Source: Flavobacteriales bacterium (lineage in GTDB: Bacteria > Bacteroidota > Bacteroidia > Flavobacteriales_E > Vicingaceae). From it: a DNA stretch of 64,000 nucleotides. Below, piece after piece: positions 26,022-34,977 of this stretch. The stretch covers positions 1 through 64,000 of the forward strand of contig JACJZD010000007.1 of the NCBI GenBank assembly GCA_020635795.1, written 5' to 3'. The translations under genes were made by a program, and so were the position numbers. Each line of letters opens with the position of its first letter. Within the stretch, counting starts at the first letter, position 1. The notes below the pieces were generated by a model. It was not told the origin of the DNA. It saw nothing but the letters and a program-made list of their open reading frames with translations, and made no database searches.

Positions 26022-26804
26022 ATGAATTTTGAATTACCATTTATCCCTACTCGGGAATCTCACCCCCGTAATGTTGGGTTAACCATGATGATGGATAAAG
26101 GACTAAGCTGGAGAGAAGCTGAAAACTTTGCTCATTCATCGGCTCATTTAACCGATTTAGTAAAATTAGGTTTTGGAACATCTTATGTAACTAAAGATAT
26201 TGAAAAGAAAATAGCTACTTACAAGGATGCTGGATTAAAAGTATACCTTGGAGGCACTCTGTTTGAAGCATTTATTGTTCGGGGTATGTTTGATGATTAC
26301 AGAAAATTATTAGACAAACTTCAATTGAACTGTTGTGAAGTTTCTGATGGCTCTATTGCTATTCCTCACGACAAAAAATGTGAATACATTTCTACTTTAG
26401 CAAAAGATTTTACTGTTTTAAGTGAAGTAGGTTCTAAAGAAGCAGGAATTTTAATCAGTCCATCGAAATGGATAAAAATGATGAAAAACGAATTGGAAGC
26501 TGGATCATGGAAGGTAATTGCTGAAGCACGTGAAAGTGGAAACGTAGGTATTTACAGACCAAACGGAACTGCGCATGTTGCCTTGGTTAATAAAATAATC
26601 AACAATGTGAAGGTTGAAAATATTCTTTGGGAAGCTCCAATTAAATCTCAACAAGTATGGTTTATCAAGCAATTTGGTGCAAATGTTAATTTAGGAAACA
26701 TTGCTCCACATGAGGTTATTCCTTTAGAATGTTTAAGACTTGGATTAAGAGGTGATACCTTTTTTGACAATCTCCCACAAGAAATTATTGCTGAATTTAA
26801 ATAA
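26022..26804 (+). CDS. comA: Phosphosulfolactate synthase family protein, ComA-like (260 aa)
   Basis: Matches the ComA family: IPTRESHPRNVGLTMMMDKG, LVKLGFGTSYV, AGLKVYLGGTLFEAF, NCCEVSDGSI, LSEVGSKEAG and GSWKVIAEARESGNVGIY. ComA adds sulfite to phosphoenolpyruvate to give phosphosulfolactate. In archaea this leads to coenzyme M. In Bacteroidota the homologues are suspected to feed sulfonate metabolites, possibly sulfonolipid headgroups, but that is not proven by this sequence, and no comB or comC is nearby. The ATG at 26022 follows the TPR stop by one base; an upstream in-frame ATG lies inside the TPR gene. Confidence 0.88.
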   Translation: MNFELPFIPTRESHPRNVGLTMMMDKGLSWREAENFAHSSAHLTDLVKLGFGTSYVTKDIEKKIATYKDAGLKVYLGGTLFEAFIVRGMFDDYRKLLDKLQLNCCEVSDGSIAIPHDKKCEYISTLAKDFTVLSEVGSKEAGILISPSKWIKMMKNELEAGSWKVIAEARESGNVGIYRPNGTAHVALVNKIINNVKVENILWEAPIKSQQVWFIKQFGANVNLGNIAPHEVIPLECLRLGLRGDTFFDNLPQEIIAEFK

Positions 26805-26813
26805 GAATATTTA

Positions 26814-27113
26814 ATGAAGATTTCGGCTGAAAAACTTAAAGAAAAGTTTGAAAACGGAGAAGACTTTCAACTTATTGATATCAGAGAACGTTACGAATTC
26901 AAAGAATTTAATATTGGTGGAATTAACATTCCTATGGATGATGTATTAAAAAATTTAAAAAAACTTAATATCTCCAAGCCAATCGTTTTTTGTTGTAACG
27001 AAGGCTTAAAATCACATGCGCTGGTTATCGTTTTAAAAAGAAAAATAAATAACAACCAACTTTATTCGTTAGAAGGTGGAATTACCGCTTATTACGAAGC
27101 TTTTGAAGTTTAA
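26814..27113 (+). CDS. Rhodanese-like domain protein (99 aa)
   Basis: Single rhodanese domain: FQLIDIRERYEFKEFNIGGINIPM is the typical first half, and the active-site loop is CCNEGLKS with a candidate catalytic Cys. Position six of the loop is Lys-Ser rather than the usual Arg-Ser, a modest departure. Such small proteins carry sulfur as persulfide or bind thiosulfate or thiols. It is 9 bases after comA and 9 before the DUF368 gene. Adjacency to a sulfite-using enzyme suggests a role in sulfur handling, which is inference. Confidence 0.88.
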   Translation: MKISAEKLKEKFENGEDFQLIDIRERYEFKEFNIGGINIPMDDVLKNLKKLNISKPIVFCCNEGLKSHALVIVLKRKINNNQLYSLEGGITAYYEAFEV

Positions 27114-27122
27114 TTAAAAACT

Positions 27123-28043
27123 ATGCAACGAACACTAAAAGATTATTTTATTTTAAGTGCAAAAGGTATTGCAATGGGAGCTGCAGATGTTGTTCCAGGT
27201 GTTTCTGGAGGTACAATAGCCTTTATTTCAGGTATTTACGAAGAACTATTGGAGACTATTGACAACATTAATTTGTCTGCTTTTAAAGTGTTAAAAAACG
27301 ATGGCATTAAAGCCGCTTGGAATCATTTAAACGGTAATTTTTTAGCGGCGTTATTATCTGGAATAGCCATAAGCATTATCTCATTAGCAAAACTAATCAC
27401 TTACTTGTTAGAATTTCATACGGTTGTGCTTTGGAGCTTTTTCTTTGGGTTAATATTATCAAGCATCTATTTGGTTGGTAAAAAAATTAAAGCTTGGGAC
27501 ATCTCAAAAATAATAGCCCTAATTGTTGGAAGTGCTTTTGCTTACTACATTACGATATTACCTCCAATGGAAAATCCTCACGCTATGTGGTTCATCTTCT
27601 TATCTGGAGCAATTGCCATTTGTGCAATGATTTTACCTGGAATTTCAGGTAGTTTTATTTTACTTTTACTTGGGTCTTATGAGTTGGTACTATCAGCAAT
27701 TAAAGACATGAAAATTGCTACCATTGCTGTTTTTGGTTTAGGATGTATTACTGGATTATTATCGTTTTCGAAGTTGTTAAATTGGATGTTTAAAAAATAT
27801 CACGACTTAACTATTGCGCTTTTAACAGGTTTTTTGGTAGGTTCGTTAAACAAAATTTGGCCTTGGAAAAAAATATTACAAACCAGAATTAACTCTCACG
27901 GCAAGGAAGTTCCTTTTATTGATGAGAATGTTTTACCTGCAAATTACGATGGCGACCCACAACTTATATACGTTGTACTTTTTGCTATTTTAGGGTTGGG
28001 AATAATTATCGTAATTGAAAAAATAGCGACAAAAAAAGCCTAA
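27123..28043 (+). CDS. DUF368 polytopic membrane protein, candidate undecaprenyl-phosphate translocase (306 aa)
   Basis: Eight or more hydrophobic segments and the family signature GIAMGAADVVPGVSGGTIAFISGIYEELL near the N-terminus, repeated inversely as AICAMILPGISGSFILLLLGSYELVL mid-protein. DUF368 proteins (PopT/UptA literature) recycle undecaprenyl phosphate across the inner membrane for cell-wall and surface-polymer synthesis. The normal N-terminus MQRTLKDYFILSAKG fits. It is last in the TPR-comA-rhodanese operon and overlaps the convergent class V enzyme gene by 4 bases. Confidence in the family is high; the flippase role is taken from family knowledge. Confidence 0.92.
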   Translation: MQRTLKDYFILSAKGIAMGAADVVPGVSGGTIAFISGIYEELLETIDNINLSAFKVLKNDGIKAAWNHLNGNFLAALLSGIAISIISLAKLITYLLEFHTVVLWSFFFGLILSSIYLVGKKIKAWDISKIIALIVGSAFAYYITILPPMENPHAMWFIFLSGAIAICAMILPGISGSFILLLLGSYELVLSAIKDMKIATIAVFGLGCITGLLSFSKLLNWMFKKYHDLTIALLTGFLVGSLNKIWPWKKILQTRINSHGKEVPFIDENVLPANYDGDPQLIYVVLFAILGLGIIIVIEKIATKKA

Positions 28044-29506
28044 TAGTTAAACCAATCGTTTACTGTATTATAAAGTAAATCTTTCTCTTCTTTAACGTGT
28101 TTATACTCATTAGTTGAAGAGTTGTAACTATAATCCTTTGCCCAATCTTTATGATTCTTCGCTAATTCTTTTAGTGCTTCCAACGCAAAATTAAGTTCTT
28201 CATTAGTAGTTGTTGGGTGTAACGACATTCGAACCCAACCTGGTTTTTTATCTAAAATTCCACACGAAATTTCACTGGTTATAGAATGAGAAAAATCCTT
28301 ATCAACATTTAACAAATAATGACCATAAGTTCCAGCACAAGAACATCCTCCACGAGTTTGAATACCAAACTTATCATTTAACAATTTAACCGCTAAATTG
28401 TAATGCAAATCATCAATATAAAACGAAACAATACTTAATCTGTCTTTTATGTTATTCGCTAAAATATGCAGATTTGAAACTTCTTCTAATTCACTCCAAA
28501 CCATATCAAGTAATTCATGCTCTCGTTTAAGCATATTCTCAACACCCATATTGTTTTTAAGTTGAATACTTAAAGCCGTTCTGATTACCTGTAAAAAACC
28601 TGGAGTACCTCCATCTTCACGAGCTTCAATGTTAGCTACATATTCATGCTCTCCCCAAGGGTTTGTCCATTCAACTGTTCCTCCACCTGGGTTATCAGGT
28701 ATTTTGTTGGTATATAAATTACTATCAAAAATCAACACGCCTGATGTTCCAGGCCCACCCAAAAATTTATGAGGAGAAAAATAAATAGCATCTAGTTTTT
28801 CATCTGCATTTTTTGGATTCATATCAATATTGATGTACGGAGCCGAACAAGCAAAATCGACAAAACACAAACCATTATTTTGGTGCATGATAGCAGCAAT
28901 CTGATGATAAGGTGTAAAAATCCCCGTAACATTTGAACAAGAAGTGATTGCAGCAATTTTTTTTGTTCTGTTCTTGTATTGCTGTAACAACTCTTTTAGA
29001 TGTTCTAAATCTACCAATCCATCTTTTGTTGGATTAATAACAACCACCTCTGCTATGGTTTCTAACCAAGAAGTTTGATTAGAATGGTGCTCCATATGGG
29101 TAACAAAAACAATTGGTCGTTCGTTTTCAGGTATCGTTACTTGATTTTTAAATTTTTCATGAATTCGAAAACCTAATATTCGTTGGAATTTGTTTATTGC
29201 CCCTGTCATTCCAGCATCACAGGTAATCAACACCTCATTATTTGAGGCATTTACATGTTCTTTAATAATGTGTTGAGCTTTATGGTAAGCAACAGTCATA
29301 CTAGAGCCTGTTTGAGTAGTTTCGGTATGAGTATTCGCTACAAACGGATAAAACTTTTGTAACAGTGTATCTTCAATTTTTTGATACATTCTGCCACTTG
29401 CTGTCCAATCGGTATAAATTATTTTTTGAGTACCAAATGGCGACTCAAAAGTTTGATTAATTCCAATAATGTTTTCTCGAAATTGTTTAAAGTAATCTTG
29501 AAGCAT
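28040..29506 (-). CDS. Class V PLP-dependent aminotransferase / cysteine-desulfurase-like protein (488 aa)
   Basis: PLP fold with the lysine in IYFSPHKFLGGPGTSGVLIFD and a late cysteine motif TRGGCSCAGTYGHYLL that resembles the desulfurase catalytic loop. Earlier conserved pieces are YTDWTASGRMYQKIED, NTHTETTQTGS and THMEHHSNQTSW. At about 490 residues it is longer than NifS/SufS and closer to the molybdenum-cofactor-sulfurase-like and isopenicillin-epimerase-like branch, but substrate specificity cannot be read. Start chosen at ATG 29506 (MLQDYFKQFRENIIG); the frame extends to a TTG nine codons upstream. Single gene, convergent with DUF368. Confidence 0.85.
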   Translation of the reverse strand: MLQDYFKQFRENIIGINQTFESPFGTQKIIYTDWTASGRMYQKIEDTLLQKFYPFVANTHTETTQTGSSMTVAYHKAQHIIKEHVNASNNEVLITCDAGMTGAINKFQRILGFRIHEKFKNQVTIPENERPIVFVTHMEHHSNQTSWLETIAEVVVINPTKDGLVDLEHLKELLQQYKNRTKKIAAITSCSNVTGIFTPYHQIAAIMHQNNGLCFVDFACSAPYINIDMNPKNADEKLDAIYFSPHKFLGGPGTSGVLIFDSNLYTNKIPDNPGGGTVEWTNPWGEHEYVANIEAREDGGTPGFLQVIRTALSIQLKNNMGVENMLKREHELLDMVWSELEEVSNLHILANNIKDRLSIVSFYIDDLHYNLAVKLLNDKFGIQTRGGCSCAGTYGHYLLNVDKDFSHSITSEISCGILDKKPGWVRMSLHPTTTNEELNFALEALKELAKNHKDWAKDYSYNSSTNEYKHVKEEKDLLYNTVNDWFNY

Positions 29507-29564
29507 AAGGTCTTTTGAAAGTATGTTTTTCAAAAGTAATTAAAGATGTTGGAAGTAAATAAAT

Positions 29565-31193
29565 TTAGTCGAGCAACATTTTTAATTTCTGGACTTGATA
29601 CAATCCTTTTACAGATAAAATGTAATAGCCCTTTTTATGAGTTGGTAATTCAATATGAATATTTCTATCGTTAGCCTCTTGTTCAAAAATCACAATACCA
29701 TAATTATTGGTAATGGTAACAAGGTCTCCCTCCACCAAACCTGTTAAGGTAAATTTGCCTTTATTAGGGTTTGGAAATAAATTTAACTCATGATTTTCTC
29801 CAATACAATTCGAATTTATTGGATAAAAATATTCATACACTCCATTATAATCAACTTGTTTTAGACGGTAATATGTTTTTCCTTTTAAAATTGTATTGTT
29901 AGAGGTTTGATCTAAAAAAGTATAATGTTGCTCAATGTTTGAATTTCCATTTCCATTAATTCTAGCTACTTCAAAAAAATTCAATTCATCTTTTACATTA
30001 TTTTGAATGGCCTTTTCTACAATGAAATAATCATTATTTATTTCTGTAGTTGTCGTCCAATTTAGCTCCGCCTTGCCTTTATTACATGTTATTTCGTAGT
30101 TGGTTAGTTTTACTGGAAGAGTACTGCAGCCTCCATCTCCACCAGCAAGCATTTCAATATAAAATTCAGATTGAGTTCCAGATTGTCCATCTAAAACAAA
30201 AATATATTCATCACCTATGGTCAATCCACTCAACGAATACCCCTGATTCCATGCATAACCACCTGCATAGGAACCGTTAAAATATTTTGTTATATGCGGC
30301 GACCCAGCAAACAAATCTGAAGGACCACACCCTCCAGTAACAGCAGAATAAGATGAACAATCAGTGGTTTTGAAAACTGAGCTTTCTTGAACTGTACTAA
30401 ACCCTGAAGCTGAAATAGTAGCTGTTGTCGATGAAGCTTTAAAATAAAACCAAGCCATATTGTCTTTTTGCCCATTCCAACCGCATCCACCTACTGTATT
30501 TGGAGGTGCTGATGCTTGATTAGTCGGATAGCCAACATTTCTAGCCCAAAATAAATCTCCTGTTTGAAAACATTGACGATTTGCACAACTTTGATTTGGA
30601 TTGGTTCCCCTGATATCGGTAACAACAAATGGAGGTCCGAAAATCAATTCAACACTATTAAATGTTCTAGCATAAGAAGTAGAATAGCCACTCATTCTAA
30701 ACCCCCAAGTACCATTAACGTTTGTAGTTGTATTAAACGACGAAAAATTACCTTCGGGTTTATAATAACCTTGATTAAACGGATATCCTTTAGATAAGGT
30801 ACTACTAGTAGCCGTCATTTGGGCTTTTGGCGTTTTTAAACCCGCGTGGTCTCTAAATTTAATATTAAAAATTTTATTTGCAGAATTGGAACTCCCACTA
30901 GTAGTAAATGAACCACTAGGGGTTATTAAGTTTACTACATTTCCACTTGGATCGGTTAATGTCAATGTAAATCCGGACATATCTCCACTATATAAGCTTG
31001 ACCCATTACCAAAATATACATTTACCTGACGAAGAACCATTCCTGTTGTTGGAACTCCTGACACTGTAACATTTCGCAAAGTAACTGCAGTACTATTTAC
31101 TGACGCAGTAGTTGTATTAGAAAAAGTATATGTTTGAGCATCAACAATGCTAACAAGGAACAGAAGAGCAACAACTAAGAAATACTTCTTCAT
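29565..31193 (-). CDS. T9SS-secreted protein with P-domain-like N-terminus (542 aa)
   Basis: Signal peptide at residues 1-19 (ending VDAQ). Residues about 25-180 resemble a proprotein-convertase P-domain-like beta sandwich (GFTLTLTDPSGNVVNLITP ... NGTWGFRMSGYSTSYARTF). A Cys-rich middle domain follows (CANRQCFQTGD, CGWNGQKDNMAWFYFKAS), then a short fibronectin-like segment (VKLTNYEITCNKGKAELNWTT). The end is a type A sorting domain: LNLFPNPNKGKFTLTGL ... KGYYILSVKG. It should be exported through the outer membrane by the type IX system and attached or released. Ligand unknown; adhesin-like or binding role inferred. Confidence 0.88.
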   Translation of the reverse strand: MKKYFLVVALLFLVSIVDAQTYTFSNTTTASVNSTAVTLRNVTVSGVPTTGMVLRQVNVYFGNGSSLYSGDMSGFTLTLTDPSGNVVNLITPSGSFTTSGSSNSANKIFNIKFRDHAGLKTPKAQMTATSSTLSKGYPFNQGYYKPEGNFSSFNTTTNVNGTWGFRMSGYSTSYARTFNSVELIFGPPFVVTDIRGTNPNQSCANRQCFQTGDLFWARNVGYPTNQASAPPNTVGGCGWNGQKDNMAWFYFKASSTTATISASGFSTVQESSVFKTTDCSSYSAVTGGCGPSDLFAGSPHITKYFNGSYAGGYAWNQGYSLSGLTIGDEYIFVLDGQSGTQSEFYIEMLAGGDGGCSTLPVKLTNYEITCNKGKAELNWTTTTEINNDYFIVEKAIQNNVKDELNFFEVARINGNGNSNIEQHYTFLDQTSNNTILKGKTYYRLKQVDYNGVYEYFYPINSNCIGENHELNLFPNPNKGKFTLTGLVEGDLVTITNNYGIVIFEQEANDRNIHIELPTHKKGYYILSVKGLYQVQKLKMLLD

Positions 31194-31310
31194 AAATAAT
31201 TTATTTTAAGTTAGCCAAAATTAGACTTAAATAAACTCCATAATAGCTGGCTGTTAATATTCAAGAGTTATACCAATATTCTGTTAAATATTATTTTGCT
31301 AGCTTTTCAA

Positions 31311-32711
31311 TCATTTAGAAACAATTATTCGTTTTGTAATTGCATTAATCTTAATTATATAAACCCCTTCACTCAAATGACTCAAATTAATGGTTGAGTT
31401 GTTTTCAATTTTATAATCAACAACCAGTTGTCCGACAGCATTATAAATTTGAACATTTTCGTTAATTAAGTTTATTCCTTTAACCGTTATCAATCCTTTA
31501 GTTGGATTAGGATAAATATTAAACTGATTAAACCCATAACCATCTATACCAACCGTATTTACATTATATGGTAACGATGTTTCTGGGCAACCATTTGCAT
31601 AAGTAACCTCAACAGTATAATTACCATTTTGTGTTGCAGTAATCGAAACACTATTACTACTAGCAATAGGAGTCCCATTTAAAAACCATTGGTAACTCGT
31701 TCCTGTTTGAGTCGATGTTAATACATAACCCGAAGCAGTAATTACTGGAACTGGGTTTGTTACACATGCTTGAAGATGGCTAATTCTTACCGAAGTATTC
31801 AACGAATCTTGAAATTCATTAAAAGCATTACAATCTCCTTTTAAGGTATAGTCTAACCAAAGATTTACAAAATCATAAGTGATGTCTTGTTGTTGTGCTC
31901 TAGTAATTGATATTCCTGTTGAGGAGGTACTTTCACCAAAATCACAATTAAAGTTGGTGTTGGCATAATAACAATGTCCCCCACCCAATATGTTTATGAA
32001 TGTTTTGCATGATGATGCTAAATTATTATACATGGGAGTATGATGATCTGCCGCTGGAGTTACCCCATCATTGCTGCCAGAAAAAACAACTGAAGGAACC
32101 GTTACTCTTGTTGCTGATGTTATTGAAGAAACACCATTTGTTGAAGACTCCGCTGGAGCTAAGCCTATTAAGGTTTTTAAATTAACATTTCCATTACCGC
32201 ACAACGAATCGGCAGCTAAAAAAGCAGCTCCTCCACCCATTGAGTGCCCCATAAGAGCAGTTTCAACAGCAATTTTATTAAAGAATATAGAGCCAGAAGT
32301 AGTTCCCTCTTGCTGCATTCTATTTACTAAAAACTGTAAATCCCATCCAAATTTTTGATGATCTGTACCAATAATACTACCTTCAGTTCTAGGAAAGACC
32401 ATGATATAACCTCTTGGTACAATTTCCGACCAAATGTTAGTATAAGCATCCCAAGCCATTACAAACCCATGTCCGAAAACAATAACAGGATAAGTTCCAG
32501 CTGCAACTGCTACATTATCTCCTGCGGTGTTTGCTGGGTAATAAATTTCAGTTTGTATTGACCGGTTACTTCTAGCAGGGTCTTGAAAAGTAATTTGTTT
32601 ATGCCCTATTTGATAGGGTTGAGCAAATAAGCCCGTAAAGGCAAACAATAAAAAGAATAAGAGTAGAAAAATTAAAGAGTCTTTGGTTAAAGTAGTCGTA
32701 TTTTTTCTCAT
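31311..32711 (-). CDS. T9SS-secreted alpha/beta hydrolase (466 aa)
   Basis: Signal peptide at residues 1-31 (ending TGLFAQ). An alpha/beta-hydrolase domain at about 35-290: oxyanion region YPVIVFGHGFVMAWDAY, nucleophile elbow LMGHSMGGGAAF (Ser), acid SGSNDGVTPAADHH (Asp), and base GGGHCYYA (His). Paired cysteines near the His (SSCKTF, NFNCDFG) could form disulfides. An Ig-like segment at about 320-385 (ASGYVLTSTQTGTSYQWFLN) precedes a type A sorting domain (FNIYPNPTKGLITVKG ... GVYIIKINAITKRIIVSK). It resembles chlorophyllase/dienelactone-type and Bacteroidota polyester-hydrolase proteins; the true substrate ester is unknown. Confidence 0.88.
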   Translation of the reverse strand: MRKNTTTLTKDSLIFLLLFFLLFAFTGLFAQPYQIGHKQITFQDPARSNRSIQTEIYYPANTAGDNVAVAAGTYPVIVFGHGFVMAWDAYTNIWSEIVPRGYIMVFPRTEGSIIGTDHQKFGWDLQFLVNRMQQEGTTSGSIFFNKIAVETALMGHSMGGGAAFLAADSLCGNGNVNLKTLIGLAPAESSTNGVSSITSATRVTVPSVVFSGSNDGVTPAADHHTPMYNNLASSCKTFINILGGGHCYYANTNFNCDFGESTSSTGISITRAQQQDITYDFVNLWLDYTLKGDCNAFNEFQDSLNTSVRISHLQACVTNPVPVITASGYVLTSTQTGTSYQWFLNGTPIASSNSVSITATQNGNYTVEVTYANGCPETSLPYNVNTVGIDGYGFNQFNIYPNPTKGLITVKGINLINENVQIYNAVGQLVVDYKIENNSTINLSHLSEGVYIIKINAITKRIIVSK

Positions 32712-32801
32712 AACATAAAGTTTAATAATTTGTGATGTTAAAGTTATTTTAACTTATTGTTAAAAAAAATTCTCGTATTTTTATCAAAATAAGATGAAAA
32801 A

Positions 32802-34253
32802 ATGGGGTTTATTATTCAGAAAATAATTTCAATCGCTAACCCTAATCAACTTAAATCGTTTAGTAAATATCTTAAATCGGGAAACTATAACTTACCTCTT
32901 AAACTGGTTGAAACCATTATTCATCATCCAAATGAAACTTCCGCATTTTATGCCTTAAAAGTTTACGGAAATCAAAAGCCAGAATCGTTGGTTAACTTGA
33001 ATCAATTGGCTAATTACACGTTTAAGTTAAGCGCCTTTTATAGTCAGCATTATCCCAATTATATCTTAAACATTGTCCCTTTAATAGATGTTTTACTGTT
33101 TGAAAATAAAAAAGAAGAGGCTTTAGAATTAATAAAAAACGGTATTGATGTTGCTAAAAAAATTGAAGACTATCAGTCTTTATTGATTATGTTCAATTAT
33201 ATTGAAATGCACTTTTATAGCTTCGAAAAAACACTTCCTAAAAATTATTTTAATGATGCTTTAACCCATTTCGAAAATATAAATACCATTACTCAACGTC
33301 AAGACGAATTATTGAGAAATACCGAACAAGAGTCGATAAAAAAAAGAATTGAAAAAGAATTGACTTTTTTCAAACCCTTTTTTAAGTCGAAATCAAAGTC
33401 TGTTCAAATTATTGCAAAACAATCGTACTTGCATTTGTTAAGTCATTTTAACCACAAAGGTTTTTATTCTACCGAAACATTAACCCTAATCAAATCAACC
33501 CTAAAAGACATCGAGAGTCATCCGTACTTATCCGTTTCGAAATACAAGGAAAAAATGATGAGTTTGGACTATATGTATTTAAAGCATACGCGATTGGTTT
33601 TAGATGAAAAAGCAATCAATTCAGCTTGTTCTAAAATCATTTCTAAATGGCGAATCAACTACCTTAATGAAACTTCGCTTGATACAGGATTGTTTTTAGC
33701 TCTGAGCATACAAGGAAGTTATTTAATTACCAATTATTTTTTTAATAAAATTAACGCCAACTTAAAGCAAAACATTGAAGAAACCATTGATTTATGTGAA
33801 TCATTAACCCACAAAATTGATTGGGACAAAGAAGGTCATCTTAAACACATCAACTTTTATAATGTTTACGCCATTTTCCTCATTTTATCTAACCAGGAAA
33901 AAAAGGCCATTAAATTAATTGAAACCACACTACACCATTACCAACAAAAGTCGTTTAAGAAATTGTACGATGGTTTGTTTGTTATTTTAATTATGGCGTA
34001 CATTAAAGCAGAAGATTTTGACAAAGTAATAGACTCTTACAATCGTTATAAAAAACTCACTAAAGATGAAATTAGCATTGTAGAGAATGATTTAATTATT
34101 AAAGCACTCTACTACATTGCTCAATTAAAAATTCAAGCTAAAAATCAATATCAGCAAAAACTAGACAATGTAATTACTGATTTAAAATCGGACCCCAAAC
34201 TCAAAAACAATTTATTGCTTATTGAGCGTACCATGAACTCATTGAATGTTTAG
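32802..34253 (+). CDS. Large helical-repeat protein of unknown function (483 aa)
   Basis: No signal peptide or membrane segment. All-helical, with spacing like degenerate TPR or other alpha-solenoid units (KLVETIIHHPNETSAFYALK, KKEEALELIKNGIDVAKKIE, NQEKKAIKLIETTLHHY). The first 60 residues (NPNQLKSFSKYLKSGNYN) resemble in style the start of the 514-residue protein at 42838 (LIKSLSKSEKRYFKLTSSL), so the two may be distant paralogues. Such proteins are common in this phylum without assigned roles. Start ATG at 32802; an overlapping out-of-frame ATG lies at 32794. It precedes the cassette-like locus at 34331-34861. Confidence 0.75.
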   Translation: MGFIIQKIISIANPNQLKSFSKYLKSGNYNLPLKLVETIIHHPNETSAFYALKVYGNQKPESLVNLNQLANYTFKLSAFYSQHYPNYILNIVPLIDVLLFENKKEEALELIKNGIDVAKKIEDYQSLLIMFNYIEMHFYSFEKTLPKNYFNDALTHFENINTITQRQDELLRNTEQESIKKRIEKELTFFKPFFKSKSKSVQIIAKQSYLHLLSHFNHKGFYSTETLTLIKSTLKDIESHPYLSVSKYKEKMMSLDYMYLKHTRLVLDEKAINSACSKIISKWRINYLNETSLDTGLFLALSIQGSYLITNYFFNKINANLKQNIEETIDLCESLTHKIDWDKEGHLKHINFYNVYAIFLILSNQEKKAIKLIETTLHHYQQKSFKKLYDGLFVILIMAYIKAEDFDKVIDSYNRYKKLTKDEISIVENDLIIKALYYIAQLKIQAKNQYQQKLDNVITDLKSDPKLKNNLLLIERTMNSLNV

Positions 34254-34330
34254 TTTAAAATTGAAGCCGATTGATTAATTCGAAATCTTATAAAACTTGA
34301 CTTTGTCAGAAAAATGCATTATCTTCGTTT

Positions 34331-34377
34331 ATTAACCGAATCTATCGCATTAAAACGCGACATAGACAGGCGTTAAG
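34331..34377 (+). repeat. Short attC-like hairpin (site D)
   Basis: Left arm TTAACCGAATCTATCGC (34332-34348), loop ATTAAAAC, right arm GCGACATAGACAGGCGTTAA (34357-34376). Paired with small internal bulges; TAAC and CGTTAA cores. The core-loop sequence GCATTAAAACG also occurs in site G at 61442-61494. Confidence 0.6.
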
Positions 34378-34405
34378 TAATATAGAACTATTCAATTGAA
34401 ACTAT

Positions 34406-34768
34406 ATGATTAAGAGTACTAGGCTTCTTTTGTCTATTGTTATTGTTTCGATGACAATACTTTTAACATTTACAACTTCTTGCAATCATACTAGACTGAT
34501 TAATATCTCCAAGAAGGAAATATCTGAGTTAGATACAGTTTATTATCAAAAGTTCGTCCAAAAGCTTTGGGACACGGAATGGATATTTTATGATAAACAG
34601 ATTTGTCAAATGAGAACAGAGTTAATTGGTAAAAAGACTTATACAGGAACTTGGAAAGAAGCCCAAGACACCTTAACCGTAAACTTTTTCTACGGAAAAA
34701 AAGTAGCAAATGAAAGAAAATTCTATATCAACCCGGAAAATAATAAATTGATCGAAATAAGAAACTAG
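34406..34768 (+). CDS. Predicted lipoprotein of unknown function (120 aa)
   Basis: Hydrophobic leader of about 25 residues ending TFTTSCNH, with the Cys as probable lipidation site (lipobox-like TTSC). The mature part is small and beta-rich (WIFYDKQICQMRTELIGKKTY, YINPENNKLIEIRN), reminiscent of short lipocalin-like or DUF-type sequences, but I recognise none. The gene stands alone between attC-like sites D (34331-34377) and E (34812-34861), so it appears to be a single-gene cassette inserted before uvrB. Function unknown. Confidence 0.75.
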   Translation: MIKSTRLLLSIVIVSMTILLTFTTSCNHTRLINISKKEISELDTVYYQKFVQKLWDTEWIFYDKQICQMRTELIGKKTYTGTWKEAQDTLTVNFFYGKKVANERKFYINPENNKLIEIRN

Positions 34769-34811
34769 GAAAACATGGCTTAACTTTCCTTTTTCTGTAA
34801 CTTTATTGCAA

Positions 34812-34861
34812 CTAACCATCGGTCGATTCTTTCCTTCGGACGAATCGCCACGATTGTTTAG
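34812..34861 (+). repeat. Short attC-like hairpin (site E)
   Basis: Left CTAACCATCGGTCGATTC (34812-34829), loop TTTCCTTCGGAC, right GAATCGCCACGATTGTTTAG (34842-34861). The arms pair over most of their length with small bulges. The right core is GTTTAG rather than GTTAG. It closes the lipoprotein cassette. Confidence 0.5.
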
Positions 34862-34965
34862 CCTAGAACGATAAACGAAAGAATCAAAAAACAATATCGG
34901 TTTTCTTTTTAAATACTTCCATTTACCAACATTAAAACTTCGAATAAACTTTCATTGTAAAAAAG

Positions 34966-34973
34966 TAACTTTG
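34966..34973 (+). promoter_or_regulatory. -7 box of uvrB, four bases before the ATG
   Basis: TAACTTTG (34966-34973) fits TAnnTTTG and ends four bases before ATG 34978, so the transcript may be leaderless. Confidence 0.5.
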
Positions 34974-34977
34974 CCAC

